A DNA stretch of 64,000 bases from Omphiscola glabra (GCA_964017045.1 OZ024802.1:27468293-27532292), one strand, 5' to 3'. Positions 44,190 through 55,914 are shown, counted from the first letter of the stretch. The notes: generated by a model not told the origin, from the sequence alone. A program made the numbers and translations.

Positions 44190-44635
44190 CTTGATGAGAT
44201 GAGAAAGTGAACACAACACAAATAAAATAAGCCACTAGATGAGATGAGAAAGTGAACACAACACAAATAAAATAAGCCACTAGATGAGATGAGAAAGTGA
44301 ACACAACACAAATAAAATAAGCCACTAGATGAGATGAGAAAGTGAACACAACACAAATAAAATAAGCCACTAGATGAGATGAGAAAGTGAACACAACACA
44401 AATAAAATAAGCCACTAGATGAGATGAGAAAGTGAACACAACACAAAGAAAATAAGCCACTAGATGAGATGAGAAAGTGAACACAACACAAATAAAATAA
44501 GCCACTAGATGAGATGAGAAAGTGAACACAACACAAAGAAAATAAGCCACTAGATGAGATGAGAAAGTGAACACAACACAAAGAAAATAAGCCACTAGAT
44601 GAGATGAGAAAGTGAACACAACACAAAGAAAATGG
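44190..44635. repeat. 45-bp minisatellite, 10 copies
   Basis: GATGAGATGAGAAAGTGAAC and ACAACACAAATAAAATAAGC repeat. Copies with AAAGAAAAT lie to the right, AAATAAAAT to the left. Two minus-strand frames (up to 234 residues) follow the 15-residue repeat and are artefacts. Confidence 0.94.
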
Positions 44636-45009
44636 AGTGCGACCAAGCAGGGAACGCAACAAAGACAGAATACATGCAAGTCAGAGTAGGGTGGCCCATT
44701 AGAAAATATGGACCTGGTATTGCAGTTTGCTCTTCCACCACTAAATATAATGTGATAAAAACTATATAAAATCAGAAGATCATATTTCATTTTGCAATAA
44801 AATTTCATCCCTATTGCCACTATGAATAATAAAGGTCTAAACATCTTTAACAAATAATAGAAAACTATGAAAAATACTTATAACAATTGTCATTTCAATA
44901 ATACATGTCAAACCAAAAGTGTTAAGTTAAATTCACAACCAGGTGTGTTAACAGGAAGTAAAAAATGTGAACGGATTCCTGTGAATGCCAACAACAACTT
45001 TGTAATGGA

Positions 45010-45078
45010 CAACACAAGGCAAGTGGACAACACAAGGCAAGTGGAAAACACAATGCAACTGGACAACACAATGCAAGT
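45010..45078. repeat. 18-bp repeat, 4 copies
   Basis: GACAACACAAGGCAAGTG repeats with AAGGCAAGTG/AATGCAACTG variants. Confidence 0.88.
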
Positions 45079-45324
45079 GTCCACCCACACCCCTAATTCT
45101 GTTGGGAATTCATGAAAAGTTGAATTAAAAAAAAAATATGACTTTTTATATTTGTTTTGTATGCCTTAATTTTATCTAATATTTAAAACACAGTTTATAA
45201 TTACAGGATGTGTTTTTATGACCAAACGGAGCCTAAAATCAAAACCAGGAAAAAATAAGTCACGAGGGAAAAAAACACAAGTGGAGAACACAATCACTGA
45301 ACAATACTTGAGTAGCCATGCGAT

Positions 45325-45758
45325 GATGTTACAGAGTGTAAGTATCTAAGAAGTGAGATCACAAAAGGTAGCAATTGTGACAGTAACAATGTCTTGATGT
45401 TACAGAGTGTAAGTATCTAGGAAGTGAGATCACAAAAGGTGGCAATTGTGACAGTAACAATGTCTTGATGTTACAGAGTGTAAGTATCTAGGAAGTGAGA
45501 TCACAAAAGGTGGCAATTGTGACAGTTATAATGTCTTGATGTTACAGAGTGTAAGTATCTAGGAAGTGAGATCACAAAAGGTGGCAATTGTGACAGTAAC
45601 AATGTCTTGATATTACAGAGTGTAAGTATCTAGGAAGTGAGATCACAAAAGGTGGCAATTTTGACAGTAATAATGTCTTGATGTTACAGAGTGTAAGTAT
45701 CTAGGAAGTGAGATCACAAAATGTGGCAATTGTGACAGTAACAATGTCTTGATCATCC
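45325..45758. repeat. 71-bp tandem array, 6 copies
   Basis: Units are exactly 71 bp apart (GTAAGT at 45338, 45409, 45480, 45551, 45622 and 45693). Each holds TTACAGAGTGTAAGTATCTA, in which an acceptor-like TTACAG stands three bases before a donor-like GTAAGTAT. Confidence 0.94.
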
Positions 45759-45788
45759 TCTTTACTGGAATGCCACTATCACATTAAA

Positions 45789-46988
45789 ATGGAAGCTAGA
45801 ATTTATCCAGACCAAATGCCTACAAATCTCCCATCAAACCAAATGCCTACAAATCTCCCATCAGACCTAATGCCTACAAATCTCCCATCAGACCTAATGC
45901 CTACAAATCTCCCATCAGACCTAATGCCTACAAATCTCCCATCAGACCTAATGACTACAAATCTCCCATCAGACCTAATGACTACAAATCTCCCATCAGA
46001 CCAAATGCCTACAAATCTCCCATCAGACATAATGCCTACAAATCTCCCATCAGACCAAATGCCTACAAATCTCCCATCAGACCTAATGCATACAAATCTC
46101 CCATCAGACCTAATGCCTACAAATCTCCCATCAGACAAAATGCCTACAAATCTCCCATCAGACCAAATGCCTACAAATCTCCCATCAGACCTAATGCCTA
46201 CAAATCTCCCATCAGACCTAATGACTACAAATCTCCCATCAGACCTAATGCCTACAAATCTCCCATCAGACCTAATGCCTACAAATCTCCCATCAGACCT
46301 AATGACTACAAATCTCCCATCAGACCTAATGACTACAAATCTCCCATCAGACCAAATGCCTACAAATCTCCCATCAGACCTAATGCATACAAATCTCCCA
46401 TCAGACCTAATGCCTACAAATCTCCCATCAGACCAAATGCCTACAAATCTCCCATCAGACCAAATGCCTACAAATCTCCCATCAGACCTAATGCCTACAA
46501 ATCTCCCATCAGACATAATGCCTATGAACCTCCCATCAGACCTAATGCCTACAAATCTCCCAGACATAATGCCTATGAACCTCCCATCAGACCTAATGCA
46601 TACAAATCTTCCATCAGACCTAATGCCTACGAACCTCCCATCAGACCTAATGCCTACGAACCTCCCATCAGACCTAATGCATACAAATCTCCCATCAGAC
46701 CTAATTACTACAAATCTCCCATCAGACCTAATGCCTACAAACCTCCCATCAGACATAATGCCTACAAACCCCCCATCAGACCTAATAACTACAAATCTCC
46801 CATCAGACCTAATGACTACAAATCTCCCATCAGACCAAATGCCTACAAATCTCCCATCAGACCTAATGACTACAAATCTCCCATCAGACCAAATGCCTAC
46901 AAATCTCCCATCAGACCTAATGACTACGAATCTCCCATCAGACCATAGACGTCTGAATGAAGAACTGAAATGCCAATTAAAAGAGTAA
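45789..46988 (+). repeat. 27-bp minisatellite, about 42 copies, with a 399-codon open frame
   Basis: The unit AATGCCTACAAATCTCCCAT then CAGACCT repeats from 45810 to about 46950. The plus frame starts MEARIYPDQ, repeats a 9-residue unit (MPTNLPSDL and variants) and ends LNEELKCQLKE before TAA. The minus strand is open too, for 317 codons (45803-46756). One unit has an in-frame 3-nt deletion. Between units, variation falls at first and second codon positions as much as at third, with no sign of protein-level constraint. A coding role cannot be excluded but is not supported. Confidence 0.85.
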
Positions 46989-47039
46989 CAACCGCTGTGG
47001 TAAAAAACACATGAATTAATAGCAGATAATTACAGGAGA

Positions 47040-47150
47040 TAGTTTGGGTATATCTGTAGAATACCACAAAACTCACTTCTCAGGACAGTGCTAAGATGGC
47101 CAGAACATGGACCACAAATCTATGAAAGACCCAAAAAAGAGCTGGTACAT
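47040..47150 (+). pseudogene. relic of a non-LTR retrotransposon C-terminus
   Basis: The plus strand reads GYICRIPQNSLLRTVLRWPE then HGPQIYERPKKELVHET, resembling the GH(V/I)CRMP..LR...ALRW..G.RKRGRPK tail of RTE-like retroelement proteins. It is truncated on both sides and non-functional. Confidence 0.5.
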
Positions 47151-47376
47151 GAAACATGACCATGTATTAAGCTTCTAGGAGGCAGTCAATCGACAATAGC
47201 AGCATTCTTTGACCAGAGAAAGATTCTCATTCAAGTCATTACAAGAAATCTTATGAGAATGGCAAGGTTGTATAGACTGCATACTTGCTCTACAGTTAGG
47301 AAAAGTCATGTGATATGCAAATGAGGATTACCATTTTTAGAACATTCCAGACAATTTATTACATCAATAATTATTG

Positions 47377-47582
47377 CAGGGGGTTCTCAACCTTTTTAAC
47401 ACAGCAACCCCTTGATAGCATTTGCAAAGTTGGTGCAGCACAAAGTCATTATTCAATTTAAAATGAAAGGTGCTGCATAAGAGATAAATACTAACATTAA
47501 AAAAAGAAAAAAAAGCTCAAATTTCGAATATTTTGTTACATGACCCCCTAGCGAGTCCCAACCCACAGGTTGACAGCCACTG
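47377..47582. mobile_element. hAT-like MITE, 206 bp
   Basis: Left end CAGGGGGTTCTCAACCTTTT; inverted right end CACAGGTTGACAGCCACTG. Inner motifs ACACAGCAACCCCTTG and GCGAGTCCCAACCCACAGG are typical of Charlie-type hAT ends. No target duplication is evident. Confidence 0.8.
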
Positions 47583-47684
47583 ACTTTGTGTAGTCATCAT
47601 ACTTAAATATAGATATCACTGTCAAATCTAATGAATGCAATTATTTGGTTTCAGTCAGTTCCTAATATTGACTCCAAGATGTGC

Positions 47685-47815
47685 TTAGTCCCTAACACTC
47701 CAATGAGTCCTTCCAATGTCCCTCACACTCCAATGAGTCCTTCCAATGTCCCTCACACTCCAATGAGTCCTTCCAATGTCCCTCACACTCCAATGAGTCC
47801 TTCCAATGCTCACGT
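47685..47815. repeat. 30-bp repeat, 4 copies
   Basis: CCCTCACACTCCAATGAGTC then CTTCCAATGT repeats four times. Confidence 0.9.
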
Positions 47816-49431
47816 CCTAGGTCTTTCTGATTTAGGCATTCTGCAGTTTAAAAATACATATTACATTTTTAGATCAGAAAATGCCATGCAGTAACATGAG
47901 TTTAGCCTGTTTATAACTTAATTTTTATTTTACTATTATGGAATTCCATTAGCAGTAAAGTATATGTTATAAGGCAAACAATTTTAGATTAAAGCCTACA
48001 TGAAATTGTTTTTTGGATAGAGCATGAATGTTTAACTTTTCTTTATTTCATTGTCACACTTGAAATTTAATTTTTTTAAAAGTGTAAATAATTTATTTTA
48101 AGTAAAAATTTTATATTCACTTTAAACTCTGAAAGATTAAACCAGTTTTTTTTATCTCTTGATAGCAATGGTTGGTGCTGGTTGTTCAATTCTTGGATCT
48201 TACAGTTGCTGGTGCTGGGTCATACCATTTGGGGAGCTGTGGTTCCTTAAAGTTGATTCTATAATTGAATCTAGAAAACAATTTAAAAGCAATGAAACTT
48301 TCATGATATTAATAAAGCTTTTAAAAAAATATTCGTAACATTTTCTATTTCAACATGTTAAAATTTTAAAATAAACTAACATGGTCAAGATTAGAGTCTT
48401 CTTCAGGCAAGATTCAACCTACAGATATGTAAGCAATCTATAAATATACTTGACTTGTAAGCATAGTTTCTTCTTGTATTAACTATTAGAAGAAAATTTT
48501 AAAAAATATCCTTGAACAACATATTTTTTACAAGAATTTATACATTTGAAAGGCTGTTAAAATATTTGCAGTTAGGGCGCCAGTTAGGGCGCTGTGCTTC
48601 CTCCAAAATAATTTTAAAAACTTTTGTCCCACTAAGTTGTGCAATGAGATAGAAGGATGTTTTCCATACATTTGAGTTAAAATGATTTGGCCAAAGAGGT
48701 CATTGAATTCTTATTTTTATTTTAGTCACTAAAAAATGCATGAAACAATCCACTCGAAACAAATGATCAAAATTTAAAATGTCCAATGAAACAAAATGTT
48801 CACATATAACCAACAAATAATAATTTTAAATAAGTTTTAAAATGCCCAATTCATTCACTCAAACTTTTTAAATGTGTCAAATTAAATCAAGAAAGATTTT
48901 TAAAAAAAACAACCTTGGCAAATACCATCACTCCATCTGTGTAAATAAGGAGCTAAAGTAGATGTGTAACGCTCATTCAAATAACTTGAATTGTTTTCAA
49001 TATGCGATAGTCAACTTTAATAACCTTGTAATTAAAAGGTTATTCTATTAATAACCTCATTTTTTTTATCGTAATTATTACAATTCATTCATTTTTATAT
49101 TTAATAAAATTTAAAAAACAATGACGATAAAGCTTAGTTTATATTTTCTTTCTTTTCTTCTTTTTAAAAAATTACATTTACATTTTAAAATTGAGTTACG
49201 CCCCATGCTTATTCAGGAGAACAAATTAGGCACAAATGCATTAATTCAATTTCCTTTTGAAATGTCAGTAATATCTTGAAAAGAAAAAGTATGGTATTTA
49301 TTAAGATTGTATCTGTTAAACGAAAAATTGAAATAAAAAAATGAGCAGCATGAAATGAAAAATAATATACTGATATTATAAATTATAAGTATAAGCAATA
49401 AATAGTTCATATTTTTTATTAAATAGATAAT
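47816..49431. other. AT-rich intergenic, no gene seen
   Basis: Unique apart from a short TTAGGGCGC doublet at about 48573-48592. No supported open frame. Confidence 0.5.
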
Positions 49432-49630
49432 TAGAGCCACATATGAGGTACAGTAGTAGAGCCACATATGAGGTACAGTAGTAGAGCCACATATGAGGTA
49501 CAGTAGTAGAGCCACATATGAGGTACAGTAGTAGAGCCACATATGAGGTACAGTAGTAGAGCCACATATGAGGTACAGTAGTAGAGCCACATATGAGGTG
49601 CAGTAGTAGAGCCACATATGAGGTACAGAC
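49432..49630. repeat. 25-bp minisatellite, 8 copies
   Basis: AGAGCCACATATGAGGTACA then GTAGT repeats. At 25 bp it rotates frame, giving the minus-strand 25-residue periodic frames. Confidence 0.93.
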
Positions 49631-49657
49631 ACCACTATTTTTAATATAGCTACCTTG

Positions 49658-49733
49658 TGAGCCAACGAGGCCTGGACCACCAGATTGGCTATCTCATGAG
49701 CCAATGGCCTGGACCACCTGATTGGCTATCTCA
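49658..49733. repeat. 38-bp duplication
   Basis: TGAGCCAA and CCTGGACCACC and GATTGGCTATCTCA occur twice, differing by a 2-base indel. Confidence 0.88.
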
Positions 49734-49980
49734 TCATAACATTTCTCAAACCACTGTCACTCTCAACATGAGGGAGCTGGTCTCCACCATCTTTAATCTC
49801 CCCAGTTTATTCTTGTCTCGGACCTGCAAGATAAGCCAACTATGATGAGGGCTGTAGACTGGCATCATTAAATATTTAGTGAAATCTTAATACATGTATA
49901 GCAATAATAGTATTTCAATTATACTGATAATTTTTTGCCAGGTTTAATTGATGCTGTTGCTAGCTATTCTTTAGTGTAAA

Positions 49981-50285
49981 TTTTGGGTGGTAAAGTGCCT
50001 GATGAATCAGTTTGATAGATGTTGGGTGGTAAAGTGCCTGATGAATCAGTCTGATAGAGGTTGGGTGGTGAAGTGCCTGATGAATCAGTTTGATAGATGT
50101 TGGGTGGTAAAGTGCCTGATGAATCTGTTTCAGAGATGTTGGGTGGTAAAGTGCCTGATGAATCAGTTTGATAGATTTTGGGTGGTAAAGTGCCTGATGA
50201 ATCTGTTTGATAGATGTTGGGTGGTAAAGTGCCTGATGAATCAGTTTGATAGATGTTGGGTGGTAAAGTGCTTGATGAATCAGTT
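49981..50285. repeat. 39-bp minisatellite, 8 copies
   Basis: TTGGGTGGTAAAGTGCCTGA and TGAATCAGTTTGATAGATG repeat with few changes. Confidence 0.93.
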
Positions 50286-50354
50286 TATAATAACTTATAA
50301 GGACAAAATTTCCCCACTATGCTTGCAATAACATTTTTTCTACTTAACATTTCA

Positions 50355-50645
50355 TATGTTAGTCATCTGTGAGTCTACCTTTGTGTACCACCCTGCATGC
50401 CATTTTTTTCATATGAACTCTGAATGATCCTGACTAGTTTTCCTGATTCTCCATAGTGCCGGAGACATTTCCACAAGGTCTGTCCAGGTTATCGGAGGCC
50501 TTTTTGTCGTTTATAAAATTTATATCTAGGGGGGCGTTCCATGGACTGTTCTACAACTACAATGATTTGTAGTGTTGCAATTTGATCTGTGCATGATCTG
50601 TTTTGGCGGAAGCCAGCCTGTTGATCTCGTAGCTGCATGTCGACC
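50355..50645 (-). pseudogene. decayed non-LTR reverse transcriptase fragment
   Basis: The minus strand reads LRDQQAGFRQNRSCTDQIAT, then after frame changes LWKCLRHYG and KLVRIIQSSYEK, then MACRVVHKGRLT. This order matches the palm region of RTE-like reverse transcriptases. At least two frameshifts and stop codons interrupt it, and the motif-A aspartate region is scrambled. It differs from the relic at 29075-29440 and may share a family with the tail at 47040-47150. Confidence 0.82.
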
Positions 50646-51299
50646 ACTGTAAAGTATATTTAAGTATTATTAGTCTTATAGTAAGTTTAGTAAGTAAAGG
50701 CTTACCCTTTAAATTCTCAGGGCCCGGTTTGCCTGAGCAATCCTTCCGGCCTCTGGTCGTGAAATTTCAATTATGCTTTGTTTTTCTTTTGGTTATCAGA
50801 AATGGTATATAAATTTAACCTTCGAAAGTGTGAGAAACTCAACCATGCCAAGTCGTGTTTTTTTGTAAGGGTTCCCCCAGAAGTATTGCATTACTGGGGT
50901 AGTTCCTCTTCAAAGTCTGCACTTTCGGGTATCTGGGCGTTGCAGCTCTCGCTTTTGTTCTTACTGATTGTCCCGATCCAGGCTGAAAACCAAGTGAGAT
51001 ATCATGTTCACCCAACCAGGTTTTGTAGCCCGGCGGGATAAGAACAGACATTACCCGGTAGATCCTGATCTTAGTCAACAAGCAGAGAGACAACAGTATT
51101 TTTTTGTGGGCTTATTCAGCCAAAGAAATATTATGCAACACTTGCAAAACATATTACTGATTATTCCATTTAGCTTTAACAAGGCAGGGTCTTGACTCAT
51201 TCAATTTTATAATCAAGTACTAAGTCCAAGCTTGTTAATGAAAAAATAGTATGGTCAAAGCAAAGAATTGATGCCATGGCCATGACCTCATTTGCGTAT
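50646..51299. other. unidentified unique sequence
   Basis: Open frames at 50778-51041 (+), 50839-51093 (-) and 51004-51195 (+) overlap each other and show no recognisable family. Confidence 0.4.
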
Positions 51300-51820
51300 T
51301 CATTAAAGTTGCCATGAATTAGGGTTCAGGTTAGGTTTAAGGATACATTTAGGGTTCAGTTCTGGTTAGGTTTAGGGATACATTTAGGGTTCAGGTTAGG
51401 TTTAGGCATACATTTAGTATTTAGGGTTCAAGTTAGGTTTAGGGATACATTTAGGGTTCAGTTCAGGTTGGGTTTGGGATACATTTAAGGTTCAGTTTAG
51501 GGATACATTTAGGGTTCAGTTTAGGTTTAGGCATACATTTAGTATTTAGGGTTCAAGTTAGGTTTAGGGATACATTTAGGGTTCAGTTCAGGTTGGGTTT
51601 AGGGATACATTTAAGGTTCAGGTTAGGGATACATTTAGGGTTCAGGTTAGGTTTAAGGATACATTTAGGCTAGGGTTCAGGTTAGGTTTAGGGATACATT
51701 TAGGGTTCAGGTTAGGTTTAGGCATACATTTAGGGTTCAGGTTAGGTTTAAGGATACATTTCAAGTGATTTAGGGTTCAGGTCGGTTAGGTAACTGTTTA
51801 GGGATACATTTAGTTCGTGA
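51300..51820. repeat. degenerate TTAGGG-rich repeat, unit about 30 bp
   Basis: GGTTCAGGTTAGGTTTAGGG and ATACATTTAGGG recur about 15 times with many indels. Unlike other arrays here it is loosely ordered. Confidence 0.85.
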
Positions 51821-51825
51821 AAGAA

Positions 51826-51960
51826 TTAACTGGTCGTGTCAACCAAGATGGCGCTATGGGGGAAAACCTGGCATCTATTCTTTGCAATAATAGGGCTTAT
51901 TTCATGATTAGGTAAATTCAGACAAATAGTGCCATTTTGGTTGCCACAACCGTGAACTTT
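51826..51960. mobile_element. short inverted-repeat element end, YY1-like motif
   Basis: CAACCAAGATGGCGCTATGG at about 51841 and the inverse ATTTTGGTTGCCACAACCGT at about 51933 face each other. Both are copies of the terminal motif also seen at 53295-53381 and 53885-53915. Confidence 0.55.
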
Positions 51961-51969
51961 TATAATTCA

Positions 51970-52040
51970 CTGTCACTAACTAAACCTAACCTGAACCCTA
52001 AAATGTATCCCTAAACCTAACCTGAACCCTAAATGTAGGT
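51970..52040. repeat. inverted copy of the TTAGGG-rich repeat
   Basis: AACCTAACCTGAACCCTAAA and ATGTATCCCTAAACCTAACC are the reverse complement of the 51300-51820 repeat. Confidence 0.85.
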
Positions 52041-53030
52041 ACTTTGGTAAAAAATTCAAATTTTTTTAAAAATAAACCAATGGCATAGTTGAATAGAGCT
52101 AATTTTTAACAGAATTATAACACCAAAATCATATTTTTAGCTGTTTTAGTTTTATTTAAAGTTATGAATTTTTAAAGTACGACTTGTTTTGTCATTTTTT
52201 ATTATGGACTACACCTCCACATCTTGTGACCTCATTCCGCTGATCGCGTCATGCGCAATGACTATATAGTTTATATAAGGCAACGCATCCCCTTTATTTA
52301 AACACACTGTTTAGGGTCGACTTATTTTAATCTTTCAACTTTGGCACATGAATAATTAATTAAAGCTCTCCCTGACCAATGGTTTAATAGTTTTTGCACA
52401 CGGCCAACTCTTATGAATGAAATAGTATTACGGTATAGCCATTATGCAAATGCAAGTGGCTGTGGTGTGAATGGCTGCCCAGTACAACGTTTGGCACACG
52501 GGAAATTGTGATCATTTAATATAATATGGACTCTACCGGGTTTTTAAACCTCAAATTAGGATATTCTTGTTTAAAAGACTTTTAAGTTCAATCGAAATTA
52601 TAAGTTATCCGGCTGATTTTTACAAGCGTGATATCATTTGCGTGGATTCACTCCCCTTATTTTTTTTATTAGAGTTATATTTTCCTTAAATTACGATGGC
52701 ATGTTTTTTAATTAAATTTTTATTGGTTGATTACATATAATGATAAAATTTGATTGGTTGGCTGATTTAGTATTTTATGTCGTCTGCCATGATGACCACA
52801 CGTGTTTTATTCGTGTTTCATTAATTTTTGGATATTCTTTTCGTTGGAACTTGAAATAAAGTGTGTAAAAGTGTATTCCAGGAAAATGTAAGTTGGGTTT
52901 TCATTACTTCTTTATTTTATAATTAATTTTGGCCACTTTTCTTTGTTTTTTTTTAAACTTTCCTACTTTTCAGGGTCAAAACCCAGCGCCACGTTAGGCT
53001 AAGGCGAGAGTGTCAAAACGCTGGTTCCGA
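52041..53030. other. AT-rich, no gene seen
   Basis: No repeat or gene recognised. It ends at AGGGTCAAAACCCAGCGC near 52974, the likely seed of the 23-bp array that follows. Confidence 0.45.
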
Positions 53031-53195
53031 TAGGGTCAAAACCCTGTTAGGGAGAGGGTCAAAACCCTGTTAGGGAGAGGGTCAAAACCCTGTTAGGGAG
53101 AGGGTCAAAACCCTGTTAGGGAGAGGGTCAAAACTCTGTTAGGGAGAGGGTCAAAACCCTGTTAGGGAGAGGGTCAAAACCCTGTTAGGGAGGAA
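53031..53195. repeat. 23-bp repeat with internal palindrome, 7 copies
   Basis: AGGGTCAAAACCCTGTTAGG then GAG repeats. AGGGT-CAAA-ACCCT inside each unit can pair, and only one copy (53131) carries ACTCT. The array runs into TTTAGGGTTCAGGTTAGGG. Confidence 0.9.
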
Positions 53196-53294
53196 TTTAG
53201 GGTTCAGGTTAGGGTGAGGGATAGATTTAGATCATTTTTTCATTTTTAAAAACTTTTTATTCGTAATTTTAGCAAAAAACATGAGTTATTTTAT

Positions 53295-53381
53295 TTTTCC
53301 ACGGCCGTATCTTGGTTGTCCCGACCCGTGAACACATAAAAGTTCACGGGTCGGGGCAACCAAGATGGCGGCCATGGTAAA
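53295..53381. mobile_element. long palindrome of two element ends
   Basis: Arms of about 39 bp flank the 8-base centre ACATAAAA (53334-53341). The inner 25 bp, GTTCACGGGTCG then GGGCAACCAAGAT on the right arm, match with one mismatch. The outer part GGCGGCCATGGTAAAA pairs imperfectly. This looks like two copies of one element end joined head to head. Confidence 0.85.
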
Positions 53382-53700
53382 AGATGCGGATATCTTTCTA
53401 AAAATTTACCAGTTATCCAAATATTTTGATGTAAATAGTGATAATAATTGAATATTTGTCGAGGATCGGCATCTTCCGCCAATGATTTTCTCAAATATTA
53501 ACAGATTGTAAATAAAAAAGAGATTGATTAAAATTTAGGCCAAGATGTCCTCTAAAGCATAAAGCCGGAAAAGGAACACAATTGTGGGATATAGTAATTA
53601 TTTTATGAATGAAATTGCACCAACATCAACAAATTAAAAACACGGATTTTCGCGCGCCGACGCCCATTTCCCATACAAAAGTTTTAGTAGTCTCCCTTGC
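53382..53700. other. unique sequence inside the palindromic element block
   Basis: No gene recognised. Confidence 0.4.
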
Positions 53701-53960
53701 TTTACCAAAGTGCCTACTAAATGTATCCCTAATGGGGCTAATGTTGAGAGATATCACCGTGACTTCGTTAGGGATACATTTAGGGTTCAGGCTAGGTTTA
53801 GATTTCGGGTTCAGGTTAGGTTTAGAGATACATTCATTTAGGAAACTTTTTCATTATTTTTAAACATTTTATTCTTAATTTTACGGTTCACGGCAATCAA
53901 GTTGGCGGCCATGGTAAAAAACGGGGTGATATCTCTCAACATTCCAATTTACCCCTAATG
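53700..53960. mobile_element. further copy of the palindromic element family
   Basis: AATGTTGAGAGATATCACCG (about 53741) is the inverse of GGTGATATCTCTCAACATTC (about 53922). Between them lie TTAGGG-type repeats and GTTCACGGCAATCAAGTTGG with CGGCCATGG at 53885. It is the same terminal motif as in the palindrome at 53295. Confidence 0.65.
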
Positions 53961-54189
53961 GCACCAATACTCTGAATTAGCCCATGGTAGTACATCATTT
54001 TGTGTGGCAAATTGTACTTTTCATTCGCCTTCGCCACTTCTATAGCCCACCTCTTTTGAAAGCATTGGATCTTTAGATGGGCCATATTTACAGATACTGT
54101 ATCCGGTGCCGAAATTATTGCCCATGCGCACTGATGCGTCAAAATAAAAGAGCGTTCGCAAAACAAACTGAACGTAATTTATTATTTTT

Positions 54190-54735
54190 ATTTTACTTTT
54201 TTAAAAATACAATATTAACTTCAATTTAAGAAGATTTCTTATTTTCAGTGTTATTTAAAATTTCAACTAATCTCACAGAGTTATATAGTGTAAAGTGGGG
54301 AAACAAATAATGTTTCCTTTGTTTTTTAATTTTAAATATTTTTCTATTATTTATTTTGAACTTTTAATGCTTTTTTTTCATGAAATTTCACACAATTTTC
54401 TCTCCAAGCTAACATTTTCCAAGGCTTCGTCTGATTTTCTTGATTAATCACTAGACCCAAGTCGAGTCGTGAATTCCCCAGATCTTGGGAAATTTCCCAA
54501 TGGATGGTAATGATAAACCTGACCCAGTTAAAAAAAAAGAAAAAAAAGAATTGATGAGGTTTCGCTAGTTGCCGAGCCACTACTAACAATTTGTCGGCTT
54601 GTAAACCTCTTTTTTTTTTTTTTACTCACCATATTTCAGTGCAATCCTTTTCTGTCCTACCTCCCTCAGTCTCGCAACCCTTTTAACTACTATAAATTAA
54701 TACCACTTAGCAGGAACCAAAGGTATACCCCAACG
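54190..54735. other. AT-rich, no gene seen
   Basis: Contains A and T homopolymers near 54528-54548 and 54610-54622 only. Confidence 0.45.
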
Positions 54736-55914
54736 CAGCCGTTCCCAACCTCTGTTAAGCGCACCCATAGCGTAAAATTATTATTGATAATCGCAAAGAA
54801 TTTCAATTTTTTTTTGTACACCACGTCCTTAATTGGTCGATAACGTAATTTGTAATTTATCTAAAGAAGTCTCATAATTTGAAAATCCAAATAAAACTTA
54901 CTGTCGAGTATGGGAGTTCGTTAGTTATTGTTGCGTTTGAATGCATGTTTATTACGCAAGGTGTGTGTTAGAGAGTTTTTATTATTTAATGAACGCTCTT
55001 CCCGCGCTTGTCTGAATGACGCATTTTTATGTTAATTGTGACGTATTGTCTAGTCCGTATTGTGACGTAAGTTTTAGTCGTGCGGCAGTTATAATGTGGA
55101 ACGTGGTGGAAGAAAGATGTGTTTCTTGTAGCTCCAGCCTGTATTCCTCATTGATTATTAAAGTTATAGTTAGTACGAAAAGACTTGAGTTTATTTACTA
55201 CTATTAGGAATAGTAAGACCTATTACAACGTGTTGTGAGAATTTGATGAATGACTCAATCCCAAAGACATAGGAGTTGACATGATACACTGTGGCAGCAG
55301 AGCTCCGACCATGAAACACGGGAACATGCGACGATAGATGTAACTTCACCAAAGTTGAAATATAAGAAAGTTATTGGACTTTACCTCAAAGTAAGAAAAT
55401 GACGATGTTTTCCAATCCCGGACGAGCCCCCATGTCAGCTCCTATGTCTAAATTTAAATACCTCAAGGTATCCTGGCACCGATTGAGAATCGCTGGCAAA
55501 TCGACCAATCGTTGACCTCGCTTTGAGCCGCAACCCTTGATTTCTTTTTGTTTTCGTTTAAAAAAAACAACAACACCCCTGAAGCTAATGCACTTAATAA
55601 CTTAACTGGTCGTTTAAAATTAGCTTAATGGGAGATAAATGTAGCATTCTTTTCCTAAAAAAATAATGCACAGCAGTTCCCGAAATAGCATCAGAAGCAT
55701 TCACCCACCCACCGCCCAAGCCGGCCATGTCTGTGCCACGTGAGACCGCGACAGGTGTCAGAAAATCACGTCAGATTTCACCCCAACATGGATTCAGACC
55801 AAGAACTTGTCAAGATTGTGACACGGGACTCAGTAGATGGACGCTATAACTATAACACAATGCGTATCTATAGGTTTATTACTAAATACAGCGAGGATGG
55901 AGAGTAAACTGGGT

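Noticed and set aside
44149..44853. Minus-strand 234-codon hydrophobic frame that might suggest a membrane protein
   Set aside because: It is the translation of ten 45-bp repeats plus flanks. The hydrophobic look comes from one repeated segment, and there is no splice or start context.
50778..51195. Overlapping frames of 63-87 codons on both strands
   Set aside because: No recognisable domain, and opposite-strand frames overlap almost fully. I list the stretch only as unidentified sequence.
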